From positions 496,001 to 560,000 of the forward strand of contig JBLHVN010000003.1 in the NCBI GenBank assembly GCA_047630275.1: 64,000 bases of DNA, in the 5' to 3' direction. Below the pieces are notes generated by a model. The model was given only the letters and a program-made list of their open reading frames with translations, searched no databases and was not told where the DNA came from. The stretch is from GCA-2720865 sp047630275. Lineage in GTDB: Bacteria > Bdellovibrionota > Bacteriovoracia > Bacteriovoracales > Bacteriovoracaceae. Made by a program: the position numbers and the translations under genes. Numbering within the stretch: position 1 is the stretch's first letter; each line of letters begins with the position of its first letter. Shown piece after piece: positions 7,858 to 17,969 of the stretch.

Positions 7858-7900
7858 GGCCCAACGGCCGCAAGGCCGAAATCGCTTGCGGCCGCGGGCC
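7858..7900. repeat. GC-rich hairpin upstream of the defence operon
   Basis: GGCCC, CGGCCGCAAG (7865-7874) and their complements CTTGCGGCCG (7885-7894) and GGGCC form a 15-bp stem with a small internal loop and a 10-nt loop. It is nearly pure GC in very AT-rich surroundings and lies 37 nt before the HAM1 start. It may be a terminator for the gene to its right, a leader structure, or a recombination scar. Confidence 0.6.
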
Positions 7901-8061
7901 GTGTTATATTCCCAGTTTGACTCAAATATGAGCCATTAACTTGGCAATATTTGGCAAAGTCCGTCGTTATTCCATCAATGTTTAGGGAGATCGTTCCTTG
8001 AACTGCCTTTATCTAAATTTTAAACTCGGCACTCTTTTATTCAAATTAATCTTTCTTTATT

Positions 8062-8532
8062 TTAACTTCCTAAGTATTTGCATGAGAGTTCTTTATCAGC
8101 TCTTACAAGCTCAGAAATGCGGTTGTAAACTTCTTCAGCACTAGACTGAAGGTCATCACCGTAAATTTGTTTTAACTTGTTTTGAAGCCGGTCAGGGAGC
8201 TTCTGAGAAGTAAAGGCATCACAACTTGCTAATTTAGAAAAGGAAGTGAGATATTCACCGTTTCCCTTTGCCGATTCTATTAATAATTTATCAGCATTTT
8301 TGGCAATAAAAGATTTAGGTCTATCTTTTGGAGATAGTCCAATCATTGAACATTCTCCCCATGAACTCGACCATTGTGTCGTTGAATAAAGACCTCCACC
8401 AATATAAATGAGAACACTGTAGAAACTAGATTCTTTGCACTTTTCCCAATCAAATGCATAGACTGTTGAGCAGATGATCATATTTGCGACCATAAGAAAT
8501 AAGCTATAATTAAATATTTTTTTAAAACTCAT
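8062..8532 (-). CDS. DUF3015-like exported protein behind the Rhs gene
   Basis: This 156-residue protein has a signal peptide (to about VYAF). It matches the DUF3015 layout: an N-terminal GGGLYSTTQWSSSWGECSMIG segment, then FIAKNADKLLIESAKGNGEYLTSFSKLASC and a C-terminal helix. Two paralogues lie at 17966 and 18379. The start codon overlaps the Rhs stop in ATGA, so the two are coupled. A gene tucked after an Rhs toxin-type protein is often its immunity partner, but DUF3015 proteins are not known as immunity proteins and this one is exported, so that role is only a possibility. Confidence 0.6.
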   Translation of the reverse strand: MSFKKIFNYSLFLMVANMIICSTVYAFDWEKCKESSFYSVLIYIGGGLYSTTQWSSSWGECSMIGLSPKDRPKSFIAKNADKLLIESAKGNGEYLTSFSKLASCDAFTSQKLPDRLQNKLKQIYGDDLQSSAEEVYNRISELVRADKELSCKYLGS

Positions 8533-11500
8533 TTTACAACCTTAGCTATTCGTTTATATCTTCTCTCTATCGTTTCAGATTTGAAAATACCTGTAACAAT
8601 GTTTTTACCTGTACTAAAGTATACCACAGACGCATTAGTGAAGTCTTTAAAGGTAACTGTAGCTCCAAGTACATTAATCGTATTATTCGGATCATTTTTC
8701 ATAGCGTCCGCAATGGGACCAATATTGAAAAAAGAGTTAACTGCTGCGCCCCCCCATGTAGCTATAGCGAAACTCTCTAAGAAATTATCTGTAAAGTTTC
8801 CGTCCTGTAAAAACGCACTAAAAGTGGAGCCTCCCGCTAAAAAAGCTAATGACTTCAGACTTTGAGCTACCGTAACACCTGCACCACCAGTAGCGACAAA
8901 CGCTCCTGCCCCTAGTGCTGCAGCAGCAGTAAGATTCACCCTTTTCTTGTCAGTTGAATCAAAGCCAAAAGTACTCTGAAAAAAGTTTGTAGTGTTTAAT
9001 CCAAGTAAACCATTAATCGGAAAAATTCCAATCAATCCCAACCCAAATGTTTTCTTAAGATTAATACTAAACTCTCCACTTGGATCGACACGGTTAATAG
9101 GATCATTTTTTGTATAAATATACTGACTTAAAAAACTACGTGGATCTGCTCGTAGTCCGGGGTCGGGATCGACCTGTAAAAAGCGGCCAAGTGAAGCGTC
9201 ATACGTCCTTGCACGATAGTGATAGAGACTTGACTCTTGGTCATACTCTCGGCCAGTATAGGTAAAGAAAGGTGCAAGAATTGGCGCGGCCGTCACTACC
9301 GCCCCATTTTGATCCAAGATATTGACCAATTCGCCAAAAGCAGAATAGACATGATGTTGCACAATGGACCCAGCACCATCAACAACATCTACAACCGTTC
9401 CTTGACCATCTTTTATGTAGAAATAAGACTGCGCAGACTGAGCGACATTTTTAGTAACTCCGTCCGCTGTCACATCAACAGCAAGAGCATCATCAGTTCT
9501 AAGAGTAGAATGCGTGTAAGTAGCCAGGAGTTTATTATCGGTATCAAACTCAGCGAGAATTTCATTTCCGTCGTAGACGTATTTTCTTGTAAAAGAATTT
9601 GCAGGTGCGACTAAATCGTTTATGATCTTTTTAACCCTTCTTCCAAGGGCGTCGTAGACGTAAGAAATTTCTTTAGTCGGCGTTACTCCATCAAAATAAT
9701 CAATCCCCACCAGCTGATTCTCTGAATTATGGATATAATTGATTACTTTTGAATCTGTTTTAGAATTTTTAGACGAGATATTTCCGTTTTGATCATAAAA
9801 ATAAAAATACCTATAATCTTCTGTTAATCTTTGTGAACTAGCATCATAATTGTACGATCCAAAATCATCAGTTAAGCGGTTTCCGTTTGAATCGTAGGTA
9901 TAATTCTCAGTCAAGGATTCAGGATTTGTTCCTTGGATTAGTTGGTTGTTATTATCATAATTATAATTAGATGTCCCAGCATTGGTTGTTAAAGAGGTTC
10001 TATTGCCAATCAAATCTTTTACATAAGAGAAATTACTAATATTTATATTTCCCGAGTGCTGATGAACAATACTTGTTAAAAAATTTGTGTCATCAAAGTT
10101 AAAAAGGGTCTCAGAGCCTGGTCTTTGTATTCTGGTAAGTCTATTAGAGACGTCATAGGTGAAATTAAAGGCCTCAGCTTTATGATTAGTAAGCCCTGTT
10201 AATCTATTTCCAAGATCATAATTATAAGAGAAATCTCCTATATCGGTAACCATATTGGTTCTATTTCCTGAGACGTCATAATCGTACTCTATTTCAAAGG
10301 TTGGAAGGTCTGAATGGGCACCAAGTCCTTGGGTTTGAACGGCGTCGACTAAGTCACCTGCTTCATTTCTTTCATAGATAAAATCAATTTGAGAGACGAG
10401 GTTTTTAATTTGAGAAACATTTCCTCTTACGTCGTAGTCAAATTCATAGGTATTATCCGGGAGGATTCTTTTTGTTAACTGATCAAGGTTGTCGTACTCA
10501 AATGTTTTAATATTGCCATTTGGATCAGTTTCTTGAATTACGTTCCCATTTTTATCATAGGCGAGCTCTGTCACCTTACCTAAACTATCAGTCTTCTTAA
10601 TTAGTCTTCCTAGAATATCGTATTCAAAATTAGTCGTATTATTGTTTGGATCGATAATCTTTGATAGCTCTCCAGTTGCAAGGTATTCATAAGATGTTGT
10701 TTCTAATTTCGGAGTTGTTACTGAAGTTAATCGGTTAAAGGCATCATAAGAGTTAATTGTTTCTTGTCCTTTAGCATTTCTAACTTTAGTGACATTTCCA
10801 GCCCCATCTCTAAAAAAGATAGTCTCATTTCCTTCTGGATCGATTTGTTTAGACAGGTTACCGAAAGGGTCATATTCAAAGGTTACGATTTGATTTAAGT
10901 TATTTTTTCTCGTTTTTAAAAGTCCATAATCATAATAGGTATTCGTTGTCGTCTGATTCAGCTGATTCGTCTGAGTTAAAAGAAGCCCTGTCAGGGGGTC
11001 ATAAGCATTTTGAGAGAGATTTCCTCTTGGGTCATTTTGACTTAAGAGGTTTCCAAAACTGTCATAACTCTGAGCAATCGTCACACCTGTAGCAGAATCA
11101 ACTTTTGAGAGTAAATCATTTGTAATCGCGTCATAAGTAAAATCGACAGTACTTCCATCAGGTCTTGTAATCTTTGTAGGTCTTCCATCAATATCTCTTT
11201 GAACAGTTGTAACTCTGTCTTGAGCGTCTGTAATGGTACTCACATAACCATCTAGATCTTTTTTGAATTCGGTTATATTGTTTTTAGCGTCTTTAATGCC
11301 ATCGACAATCTCAGGATTATCTTGTCCTTTCATCTCCCCAGTGCTTCCACCAGTAAATGAATTTCCTATTGTTAAGCTTGTCCCATTAAAAACTTCAATT
11401 TCGCTTAGATCGGCCCTTATAACTTTCTTTAATCTTTTATAAGGCCCAAATTCATATATGGTTGATTGATTTCTCTGATCAACTTCTGAAGTCATAAGTC

Positions 11501-14500
11501 CTACGGCATCATAGTTGTATTTTTTTGTACTTCCGTCAGGGAAAGTAACAACGCTAAGCTTATCCCCATCAAAAGTTAGGTTAGTCTGTCTTCCCGCGGG
11601 ATCTATAATGGAAGTAAGCTTGTCTCCTGAATAAACATAACTCGTCTCTGATCCTAGAGGGTCAGTCATTTTAACAAGCTTATCTTGTTCGTATTCATAG
11701 AGAACTTCTCGTCCTGTGCGGTCGATGCTTTCAGTTTGCTTGCCAGTACTATCATAATGAATCTTACTTCCATTTCTAAAACTTCTGACAAAGCTTTTAT
11801 CAGACAACCTTTTTAAGGTTGAGTTATCTTTGGAAGTAGGAATAAAGCTTAAACTACCATCATTTGAGAAATTAAAATTTACTTTAAAGATCTTTTTATG
11901 CCCTTCATCTCCAATTAATAGATTATTATTCTCATCAAGTCCTAAGTAATTTGGCGAACAGAGGCTTGCGTTGAGCGCGCTTCCGCCAGCTCCATAATTT
12001 CCAGAAGTAATACATTGAAAATTTCCTGCAACGGTACTTGCGATATTTGAATTTAAATCAACCCTTACCACTCTGTGCTGGCCACTATCAGAAACATAGA
12101 GGAATTGATTATCATTATCAAAAGCGAGACCTTTTGGGTTAGATAAAAACATCTCTAATGGCTTTGATTCATTTGTTACAGACCCATTAGGATTGCCGGC
12201 GATCGTTGAGATAATTCCTTGAGGATTAATCTTTCTAACATATCCTTCACCACTGGTGATAAATAAATTACCGACTGAATCATAAACCATAAACTGTGGA
12301 AGCATGATCCCTGCATCAATTGCGGCGCCACCGTCACCATTATTATAGTTATTTCCATTTCCTGCAAAAACTCGTGATGTATTATTGTTAAAATCCACTT
12401 CAACTATTCTATTATTACCTGAGTCTGCTACTAGAACGACATCAGTCTCACTAAATTTATGAATAATTCCAACTGGTGTATTAAAACGAAGATCGCTAAA
12501 AGCTCCAATTCCATTTCCGTTTAATGGCCAATTCGATGGAGGTTCATTGGGGTAGAAATTAGGCGGCAATTGTCCTCTTCTTATATATTGAACAAAGGGA
12601 GCCCCAAACGCCCCACAATTTAACCTTCCAATATTACTTGGAGATTCGGGATTCCCTGGAACACAACTATTAGTAAATTGAACCTCACCAGCTTGCTTAT
12701 CTGGATAAATAGCGCTTGAGGTGCCATCCGTGTCTAGATCAAAAAATGAACCATCCTCTCCTGTACCAATAAAACGACCACTAGATAGTTTAACAACCTG
12801 AGCGGGATTTCTAAATCTTGTGTAAGGAATATGATAGTGCCTCCAATCGTTATACAGATAAGCTGGAGGAACAGCAAAAGCACGGGTTACATTATCAATT
12901 CCTTCAAAAACTTTAAAACGACCTTCGTTTTGCTCTGACCCCGTTGTTAAATCTACCGTAAAGAGATCTTCTCTGTTACTAAAGTTAGCTTCAGGCCAAT
13001 TGAAATTTATGCCTCTGAGTGAATCATAGGGACTATCGTATAAGACCTCAAGGGTGCTATTGATTCCATAGGTAGAAAAGCTTCCACTCCCTTCATCTAA
13101 CATTATATAAGATGAATTAGGATTTAAAATCTTCTGAACTCCTGCGATATCCCAACCTCGTCCAACAGAAGAGTTAATCTTGCTTTCAACAGGAACGGAG
13201 CCAACTATACTTGAGTTATAGACTTGATCAATTAGTTTAGAATCATAAGTGACTATGGGCGGAAGAACTTTAGTTCTCCCAAAAGGCTTTTTCTTAGATC
13301 TTGTCGTTACGCTCATGATCATCTGTCTTAATTTTAATTCATAACGTGAGTTATAAGGATGAATTCCATTTTCAAGATGACCCAAGTCCATGGCATAACT
13401 AACAAGGGCTTTTCTTGGAAGCCCTTCAAACCTCATTTTCTCACTAACAAAATCTTCACTAAAGAATTGAGCATCTACATATTCAGGGTTTAGCCATGTA
13501 GTAAAAGTGGTATTTGCTGTTCCTCTAAAGCCAAACTTTGACTCGCTAACACCGCCTCCTGGGTGAAAGACTTCATTTCTTGGAACATGAAAAAGATTTG
13601 ATACAATAGTATTTGGATTTGCCCATGTTGATTTATAAATAAGTCCTGGAGATACATCTTGGCCTAGAGATTTATAACTAGGAAGAGAAACACTTGTAGT
13701 CAATATCCCGCTATTTGTATCAGCTCCTGGCCTATCTTTTGAACCGTATTCTCTAACATCTGGAGCGTAGGGAGCAGCATATACTTCAGAAAAATGAGAG
13801 ATCCCTTCTTGATCATTAGTTTCAATTCTTGAGCCATCATCACTAACCGTAGCTAAAGCATCGACTTCCCAAAAACCTTCATCAGAGTTTTTTGAAAAGA
13901 TAATCATTTTCATCCCAGCTGGAAATTCATTTACATTTGGAACTACTAACTTAACTCTCTCTTTAAATTTTAGGCCTGAAGGCTCAAGGGCATAAACAGT
14001 ATCTGGAACCGCGTATTCAACAGGAGCTATCGAAGCGAACTCACTTGATATTTCTCCCATGCTAATCGAGCCAACAGAAGTTCCATCAGGAAAGACGGCC
14101 ATCCCCGCAGGAATTTCAATCTCAACTCCTGGAGCGTGAGGACTAGTCACTAGAACAGCTGTATTGTCGTCTGGAATGGGGGTTTCAGAACCGTCTAAAA
14201 GAAGAGGACAAAGATAAATAGGTCTTTCAATTAAGTTTTGTTGGGTAACTCCAATATTTACATTTATAGAAGTCTTAGAATATACCTTGTTTGGTCCACT
14301 AACTGAACTTGGAATTGTTCTACCATCAATAATAAGTTTTTGAAGTCCTGAAGAAGGGCTTTGGATTGAAAAAGAGCCAGAAGGAGAGGTCTCTGCACTT
14401 TGTCCAGATGATTCAATAGTTACAGTCACTCCTGGAAGAGGGTTATTTTCTTTATCTCTTACAACTCCAGACAAAGAAGTATCAACTGCATAATTTAAAG

Positions 14501-16772
14501 TTACTGTTTCTTCTCTAGATAAAGCAGCATCCTCAGCGTGGAGAGAAACACTAGTAAAATAATTCAAGAAAACGACAAAACTACCATCACTATTTGAATA
14601 GATTGTTTCGTTATTTCCTATTCCAGCGCTAAACTCTATCTCAACACCAGGCCTACTTGCCCCTATTCCACCACGAACCTCTAATTGACTTCCAGAAGTT
14701 GCAGAAATAGAAATTAACTCTTCTCGAAGAAGTTTAAGAATGATCTCAATCTCAACATCTACTGAAGTAGTATTTCCCGCTAAATCAACTGCTTCATAAT
14801 TTAAAGTATGGACTCCTTCAGTCTGATAAACTGCCGTACCACTTGCCTTTTTAAGGTTTTGACTTAGCCCTACTAAGCTACCATTTAACTTTGCCATTTG
14901 AAGTTGTTCATTAGAGTCAAAACCCGCAAGAACCTGAAGATCAGATAAAAACTTTCCTTCTTCTGGAATAAAGTTAGTTAAGATAGGAGCAATCGTATCA
15001 AGCTCAATATTATTGAGTTTTTTTACATCCGCTACGTTACCAGCAGCATCAATAGACCTCACCTCAATAGTATTTATTCCTTCTACAAGGGTTAAGCTAG
15101 TATCAAACAAAGACAGAGGGCTCGTACTTACTTCAATGCCATTATGAATTATAGTATTTATAATCGGCGAATTATCAGAGACTTCAACTTTTAGTAAAAA
15201 GAGAGGGGTATTAATAATCTGATTATCATCATTTGTAATAGTAATTTCTGGAACTGTATTATCTATAAAAATATTTCTAACGACAGTGCTCGAGTTAGTC
15301 GCTCTGTCCGTACCAACAACATTAATACTTAAGGGGCCTTCTGTGCTTGTTACTGATCCAGAAAAGCTTAAATGATCTGGGGATATAAAAAGAGTGTCAC
15401 TATTTCCAGTCGCTAATATTAGTGGTTCATTTGAGCTTCCTGTGACTAAAAGGTCACTTGATTTTAAATAACTTCCTTCATTAGGAAGTATATTAGCAAG
15501 CACTGGAGGGATTCTATCTAGTACGATATCCCCAAAGATTAGAGTTTCACTTTTATTTAGAGCAAAATCAATTGCCAATACCTCTATCTGATTAACTCCA
15601 TCAGCTAAGTTTATAGAGACATTCGCATTTTCCGTATCCTCTTCATAAACAAGTTCACCATTTAAATAAACAAATGTCGTCACAGGATTAATATCTACAC
15701 TACTAACATTAAAGCTATGAATCACTTGGTTCGTAAAGATATCACTTTGTAGATTTGTAGAAACAACTGGTGCAATAAAATCGTCAGGGTAAAAACACTT
15801 ACCTTTTTTGGCAGGATTATTAAGGTAATTAACTTCTTTCAAGATGCAAGTGGGAGCATTGAAATAAAGATTATCTGTAGTATCAACAATATTATCTTTT
15901 TCAATTTGAAGAGTTCCTTCAGAAGCTAGGTTAAGATTCTTCGATACTGTATTTGAATCTTTCTTTAATAGGATTAAATCAGATAATTCACTGCCAAGAG
16001 TTTTAGCATTGATCGAACTTACGGCCGATAGATTAGCGTCCTTGTTAAAGATGATTGAATTATCTGACAAAATCACAATTCTTTCAGCATTTAGGGCAGA
16101 GTCTTTTTTGAAAAACACATTACCACTTTCACCACCCTCTCCACCTGTTGCAACAATATAGAGGTTACCTGTTGCGTTTAGACTAGAATCCTTATCAAGA
16201 GTAATTTTATTTTGTGAGTAGACAATTAACTGATCTGCACTAAAGATTAGATCCTTTTTTAATGAAATATCTCCTTCTAAAGAAAGAATTGATACTTTTG
16301 TTCCTGTGACACTGGAGTTCTTACTGGCCTTAAAGCCTTTTCTTGCATCAAGACAAATTGAATTTCCTTGAATTGAAGTATTCTTAGAAAAACTAATTTG
16401 ACATGGAGAATGTAGTTCAAGATCTCCAACATTCAGGCTGCCATCAATAGATGCGTCTTTATACTTTCCATCTATCAGTCCTCCGTTTTGAATGTACAGA
16501 GAAAGGTCGGCGATTGATTTGATTTTGAAGCTTCCTTGGCAAGTAATATTTGAATCATAGTCCTCTTTGATTTGGCAAAACTGAGCAGCCTGAAATTCCT
16601 CCTCCAAGGAGGAAGGTGGATCTAGCAAAGTTTCATAAATAACTTTGGCGCCGCTTATGGACCTATCTGGAAGAGATGGGTCCCCCCCCTCCTCTGCAAC
16701 TGGCTGACATGAAACTATTAGAGATAGTGAAACAACTCCCATTAGGAAGGTCTTAAAAAAAGCATTCCGCAT
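8529..16772 (-). CDS. Giant Rhs/YD-repeat lipoprotein
   Basis: About 2747 residues. ATG 16772 has GAGG at the right spacing and starts a lipoprotein signal (lipobox LIVSC), better than the longer frame to 16811. Domains in order (approximate residues): a beta-solenoid-like region rich in KDS/LNA repeats (50-320); bacterial Ig-like repeats (335-690); a carboxypeptidase-regulatory-like domain (760-840); a wall region; NHL-type repeats (YVSDSGQHRVVRVDLNSN, 1430-1650); many YD repeats (1690-2350); and the Rhs core end (YTGREYDQESSLYHYRARTYD, then GRFLQVDPDP, DPINRVDPSG). The last 150 residues vary from the family and contain Ala/Gly-rich hydrophobic stretches without a recognised toxin. It is probably a surface-anchored delivery or adhesion protein and is the largest cargo of island E2. 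Confidence 0.85.
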   Translation of the reverse strand: MRNAFFKTFLMGVVSLSLIVSCQPVAEEGGDPSLPDRSISGAKVIYETLLDPPSSLEEEFQAAQFCQIKEDYDSNITCQGSFKIKSIADLSLYIQNGGLIDGKYKDASIDGSLNVGDLELHSPCQISFSKNTSIQGNSICLDARKGFKASKNSSVTGTKVSILSLEGDISLKKDLIFSADQLIVYSQNKITLDKDSSLNATGNLYIVATGGEGGESGNVFFKKDSALNAERIVILSDNSIIFNKDANLSAVSSINAKTLGSELSDLILLKKDSNTVSKNLNLASEGTLQIEKDNIVDTTDNLYFNAPTCILKEVNYLNNPAKKGKCFYPDDFIAPVVSTNLQSDIFTNQVIHSFNVSSVDINPVTTFVYLNGELVYEEDTENANVSINLADGVNQIEVLAIDFALNKSETLIFGDIVLDRIPPVLANILPNEGSYLKSSDLLVTGSSNEPLILATGNSDTLFISPDHLSFSGSVTSTEGPLSINVVGTDRATNSSTVVRNIFIDNTVPEITITNDDNQIINTPLFLLKVEVSDNSPIINTIIHNGIEVSTSPLSLFDTSLTLVEGINTIEVRSIDAAGNVADVKKLNNIELDTIAPILTNFIPEEGKFLSDLQVLAGFDSNEQLQMAKLNGSLVGLSQNLKKASGTAVYQTEGVHTLNYEAVDLAGNTTSVDVEIEIILKLLREELISISATSGSQLEVRGGIGASRPGVEIEFSAGIGNNETIYSNSDGSFVVFLNYFTSVSLHAEDAALSREETVTLNYAVDTSLSGVVRDKENNPLPGVTVTIESSGQSAETSPSGSFSIQSPSSGLQKLIIDGRTIPSSVSGPNKVYSKTSINVNIGVTQQNLIERPIYLCPLLLDGSETPIPDDNTAVLVTSPHAPGVEIEIPAGMAVFPDGTSVGSISMGEISSEFASIAPVEYAVPDTVYALEPSGLKFKERVKLVVPNVNEFPAGMKMIIFSKNSDEGFWEVDALATVSDDGSRIETNDQEGISHFSEVYAAPYAPDVREYGSKDRPGADTNSGILTTSVSLPSYKSLGQDVSPGLIYKSTWANPNTIVSNLFHVPRNEVFHPGGGVSESKFGFRGTANTTFTTWLNPEYVDAQFFSEDFVSEKMRFEGLPRKALVSYAMDLGHLENGIHPYNSRYELKLRQMIMSVTTRSKKKPFGRTKVLPPIVTYDSKLIDQVYNSSIVGSVPVESKINSSVGRGWDIAGVQKILNPNSSYIMLDEGSGSFSTYGINSTLEVLYDSPYDSLRGINFNWPEANFSNREDLFTVDLTTGSEQNEGRFKVFEGIDNVTRAFAVPPAYLYNDWRHYHIPYTRFRNPAQVVKLSSGRFIGTGEDGSFFDLDTDGTSSAIYPDKQAGEVQFTNSCVPGNPESPSNIGRLNCGAFGAPFVQYIRRGQLPPNFYPNEPPSNWPLNGNGIGAFSDLRFNTPVGIIHKFSETDVVLVADSGNNRIVEVDFNNNTSRVFAGNGNNYNNGDGGAAIDAGIMLPQFMVYDSVGNLFITSGEGYVRKINPQGIISTIAGNPNGSVTNESKPLEMFLSNPKGLAFDNDNQFLYVSDSGQHRVVRVDLNSNIASTVAGNFQCITSGNYGAGGSALNASLCSPNYLGLDENNNLLIGDEGHKKIFKVNFNFSNDGSLSFIPTSKDNSTLKRLSDKSFVRSFRNGSKIHYDSTGKQTESIDRTGREVLYEYEQDKLVKMTDPLGSETSYVYSGDKLTSIIDPAGRQTNLTFDGDKLSVVTFPDGSTKKYNYDAVGLMTSEVDQRNQSTIYEFGPYKRLKKVIRADLSEIEVFNGTSLTIGNSFTGGSTGEMKGQDNPEIVDGIKDAKNNITEFKKDLDGYVSTITDAQDRVTTVQRDIDGRPTKITRPDGSTVDFTYDAITNDLLSKVDSATGVTIAQSYDSFGNLLSQNDPRGNLSQNAYDPLTGLLLTQTNQLNQTTTNTYYDYGLLKTRKNNLNQIVTFEYDPFGNLSKQIDPEGNETIFFRDGAGNVTKVRNAKGQETINSYDAFNRLTSVTTPKLETTSYEYLATGELSKIIDPNNNTTNFEYDILGRLIKKTDSLGKVTELAYDKNGNVIQETDPNGNIKTFEYDNLDQLTKRILPDNTYEFDYDVRGNVSQIKNLVSQIDFIYERNEAGDLVDAVQTQGLGAHSDLPTFEIEYDYDVSGNRTNMVTDIGDFSYNYDLGNRLTGLTNHKAEAFNFTYDVSNRLTRIQRPGSETLFNFDDTNFLTSIVHQHSGNINISNFSYVKDLIGNRTSLTTNAGTSNYNYDNNNQLIQGTNPESLTENYTYDSNGNRLTDDFGSYNYDASSQRLTEDYRYFYFYDQNGNISSKNSKTDSKVINYIHNSENQLVGIDYFDGVTPTKEISYVYDALGRRVKKIINDLVAPANSFTRKYVYDGNEILAEFDTDNKLLATYTHSTLRTDDALAVDVTADGVTKNVAQSAQSYFYIKDGQGTVVDVVDGAGSIVQHHVYSAFGELVNILDQNGAVVTAAPILAPFFTYTGREYDQESSLYHYRARTYDASLGRFLQVDPDPGLRADPRSFLSQYIYTKNDPINRVDPSGEFSINLKKTFGLGLIGIFPINGLLGLNTTNFFQSTFGFDSTDKKRVNLTAAAALGAGAFVATGGAGVTVAQSLKSLAFLAGGSTFSAFLQDGNFTDNFLESFAIATWGGAAVNSFFNIGPIADAMKNDPNNTINVLGATVTFKDFTNASVVYFSTGKNIVTGIFKSETIERRYKRIAKVVK

Positions 16773-17146
16773 ACGTGCCTCGAAATAATTAAACTTAAAA
16801 AGGATTCCCAACCATTATCGTCGGATATGCGATTTTTCATAAATTATTTTTTGTTTATTTGTAAGGTACTGTTTTAATTAGGCTACAAATTTCCACACAA
16901 GATATACGAAGCTTAAGTAAACCTTTGATATAAAAATGATAAAGATTTCTTTATTTGGATTTAACTATTTTGACAGCTTTATGTGGCGATCTTTTAGATC
17001 AAAGTTTTTTTTAACACAAAAATTATTAATGCATCCAATATTTAATTTAAATTACCACTCTCTTCCTTTATTAACTTCATCCTTAAAAATTAAAAAGCTA
17101 TCTCTATATTAAAAAAATACTAACTCTCCTCTTGCTAAAACGAATC
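16773..17146. other. AT-rich region upstream of the Rhs gene
   Basis: No gene seen. It should hold the Rhs promoter, but the sequence is so AT-rich that -10-like motifs are everywhere and none can be chosen. Confidence 0.4.
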
Positions 17147-17284
17147 TTCCACGTCCCTAATTCCCCACATACCTTTAGATATAAGTAGAATCTTGACTCC
17201 ACTCCTCAAACGTAGTGAGAGGGGGGGAGTCAAAATTCGTGCGCAGTAACTATTTGGTATTGATGGGGAATTAGGGACGTGGAA
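17147..17284. repeat. Nested inverted repeat in E2 (shared with E3)
   Basis: Outer arms TTCCACGTCCCTAATTCCCC (17147-17166) and its exact complement (17265-17284) are perfect 20-bp inverted repeats. Inside is a second stem, TTGACTCC (17193-17200) with GGAGTCAA (17226-17233), next to a run of seven G and followed by GCAGTAACT. The inner part is clearly related to 23650-23708 in element E3. It could be a small MITE-like insertion, an RNA structure, or an island replication/transfer signal. Confidence 0.65.
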
Positions 17285-17447
17285 AACGAGGCCTTGCGCG
17301 GATTGGCCTGTTTTTGGCCATTAGTCATAGGCAGATTTCCTCTTTCTACGATCACATCCTTCGTCGTTCTCTATATCTCGCTGAGCTCGATACTCACCTT
17401 CTAACCAATGATATCTAGTTTTTTTCACTGGAATTTGAATATACAAC

Positions 17448-17969
17448 TTATTTCTCGACCTTCCTCTGAATTCGATAATGAAGAAATAGTTGTTCTGAAC
17501 CAATAACTTCTACAATATTAATTGGTCCGACTGACTCTTTCCAAAACACAATCTTTCGATTTCTATATTCTTCTGGCACCAGAGATGTGGACTTAATATT
17601 TGCGTAACGACAACGATTTAAAACATTTTCCTCGAGTTCAAACTGACACAATAATAGAAAAGAATTCTCTTCTGCCTTGCCTTTACATTTTCGATCTTTA
17701 TACCCAAAAGTCCTTCGAACTAGTTTGCCATGCTTGTAAAATTCATATTCAATTCTATTGGCTTTATAAATATTCTTACTTTGTTTCTCTTTTGGAATTT
17801 CAGTACACTTTCTCACCCATAGGCCAGGAATGATCTTCTCTCCATAGATATTTTGCTCAGCCTCCCGTTTCTTTTCATGACGGTATTGTGTTATTGACGA
17901 ACCAAGAATACCACTAGCACAGGACATAAGAAAAAAGAGGGGCAGGACTAGAAGGATTGTTAATTTCAT
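17448..17969 (-). CDS. Small lipoprotein, unknown function
   Basis: A 173-residue protein starting at ATG 17969 (GAGG upstream). Its lipoprotein signal MKLTILLVLPLFFLMSC has Cys at position 17, followed by a basic region and a basic/aromatic C-terminal domain containing several cysteines (VRKCTEI, DRKCKGK, LLCQFE). No family is recognised. Its start overlaps the stop of the DUF3015-like gene upstream in ATGA, making it the third gene of an exported-protein operon upstream of the Rhs gene on the same strand. Confidence 0.55.
   Translation of the reverse strand: MKLTILLVLPLFFLMSCASGILGSSITQYRHEKKREAEQNIYGEKIIPGLWVRKCTEIPKEKQSKNIYKANRIEYEFYKHGKLVRRTFGYKDRKCKGKAEENSFLLLCQFELEENVLNRCRYANIKSTSLVPEEYRNRKIVFWKESVGPINIVEVIGSEQLFLHYRIQRKVEK

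Noticed and set aside
12176..12403. 75-residue minus-strand frame inside the Rhs gene
   Set aside because: It is fully contained in the Rhs gene in another frame, with no ribosome site.
17321..17503. 60-residue frame after the lipoprotein gene
   Set aside because: It begins inside the lipoprotein gene, has no ribosome site, and its sequence is basic and featureless; more likely a frame shadow.
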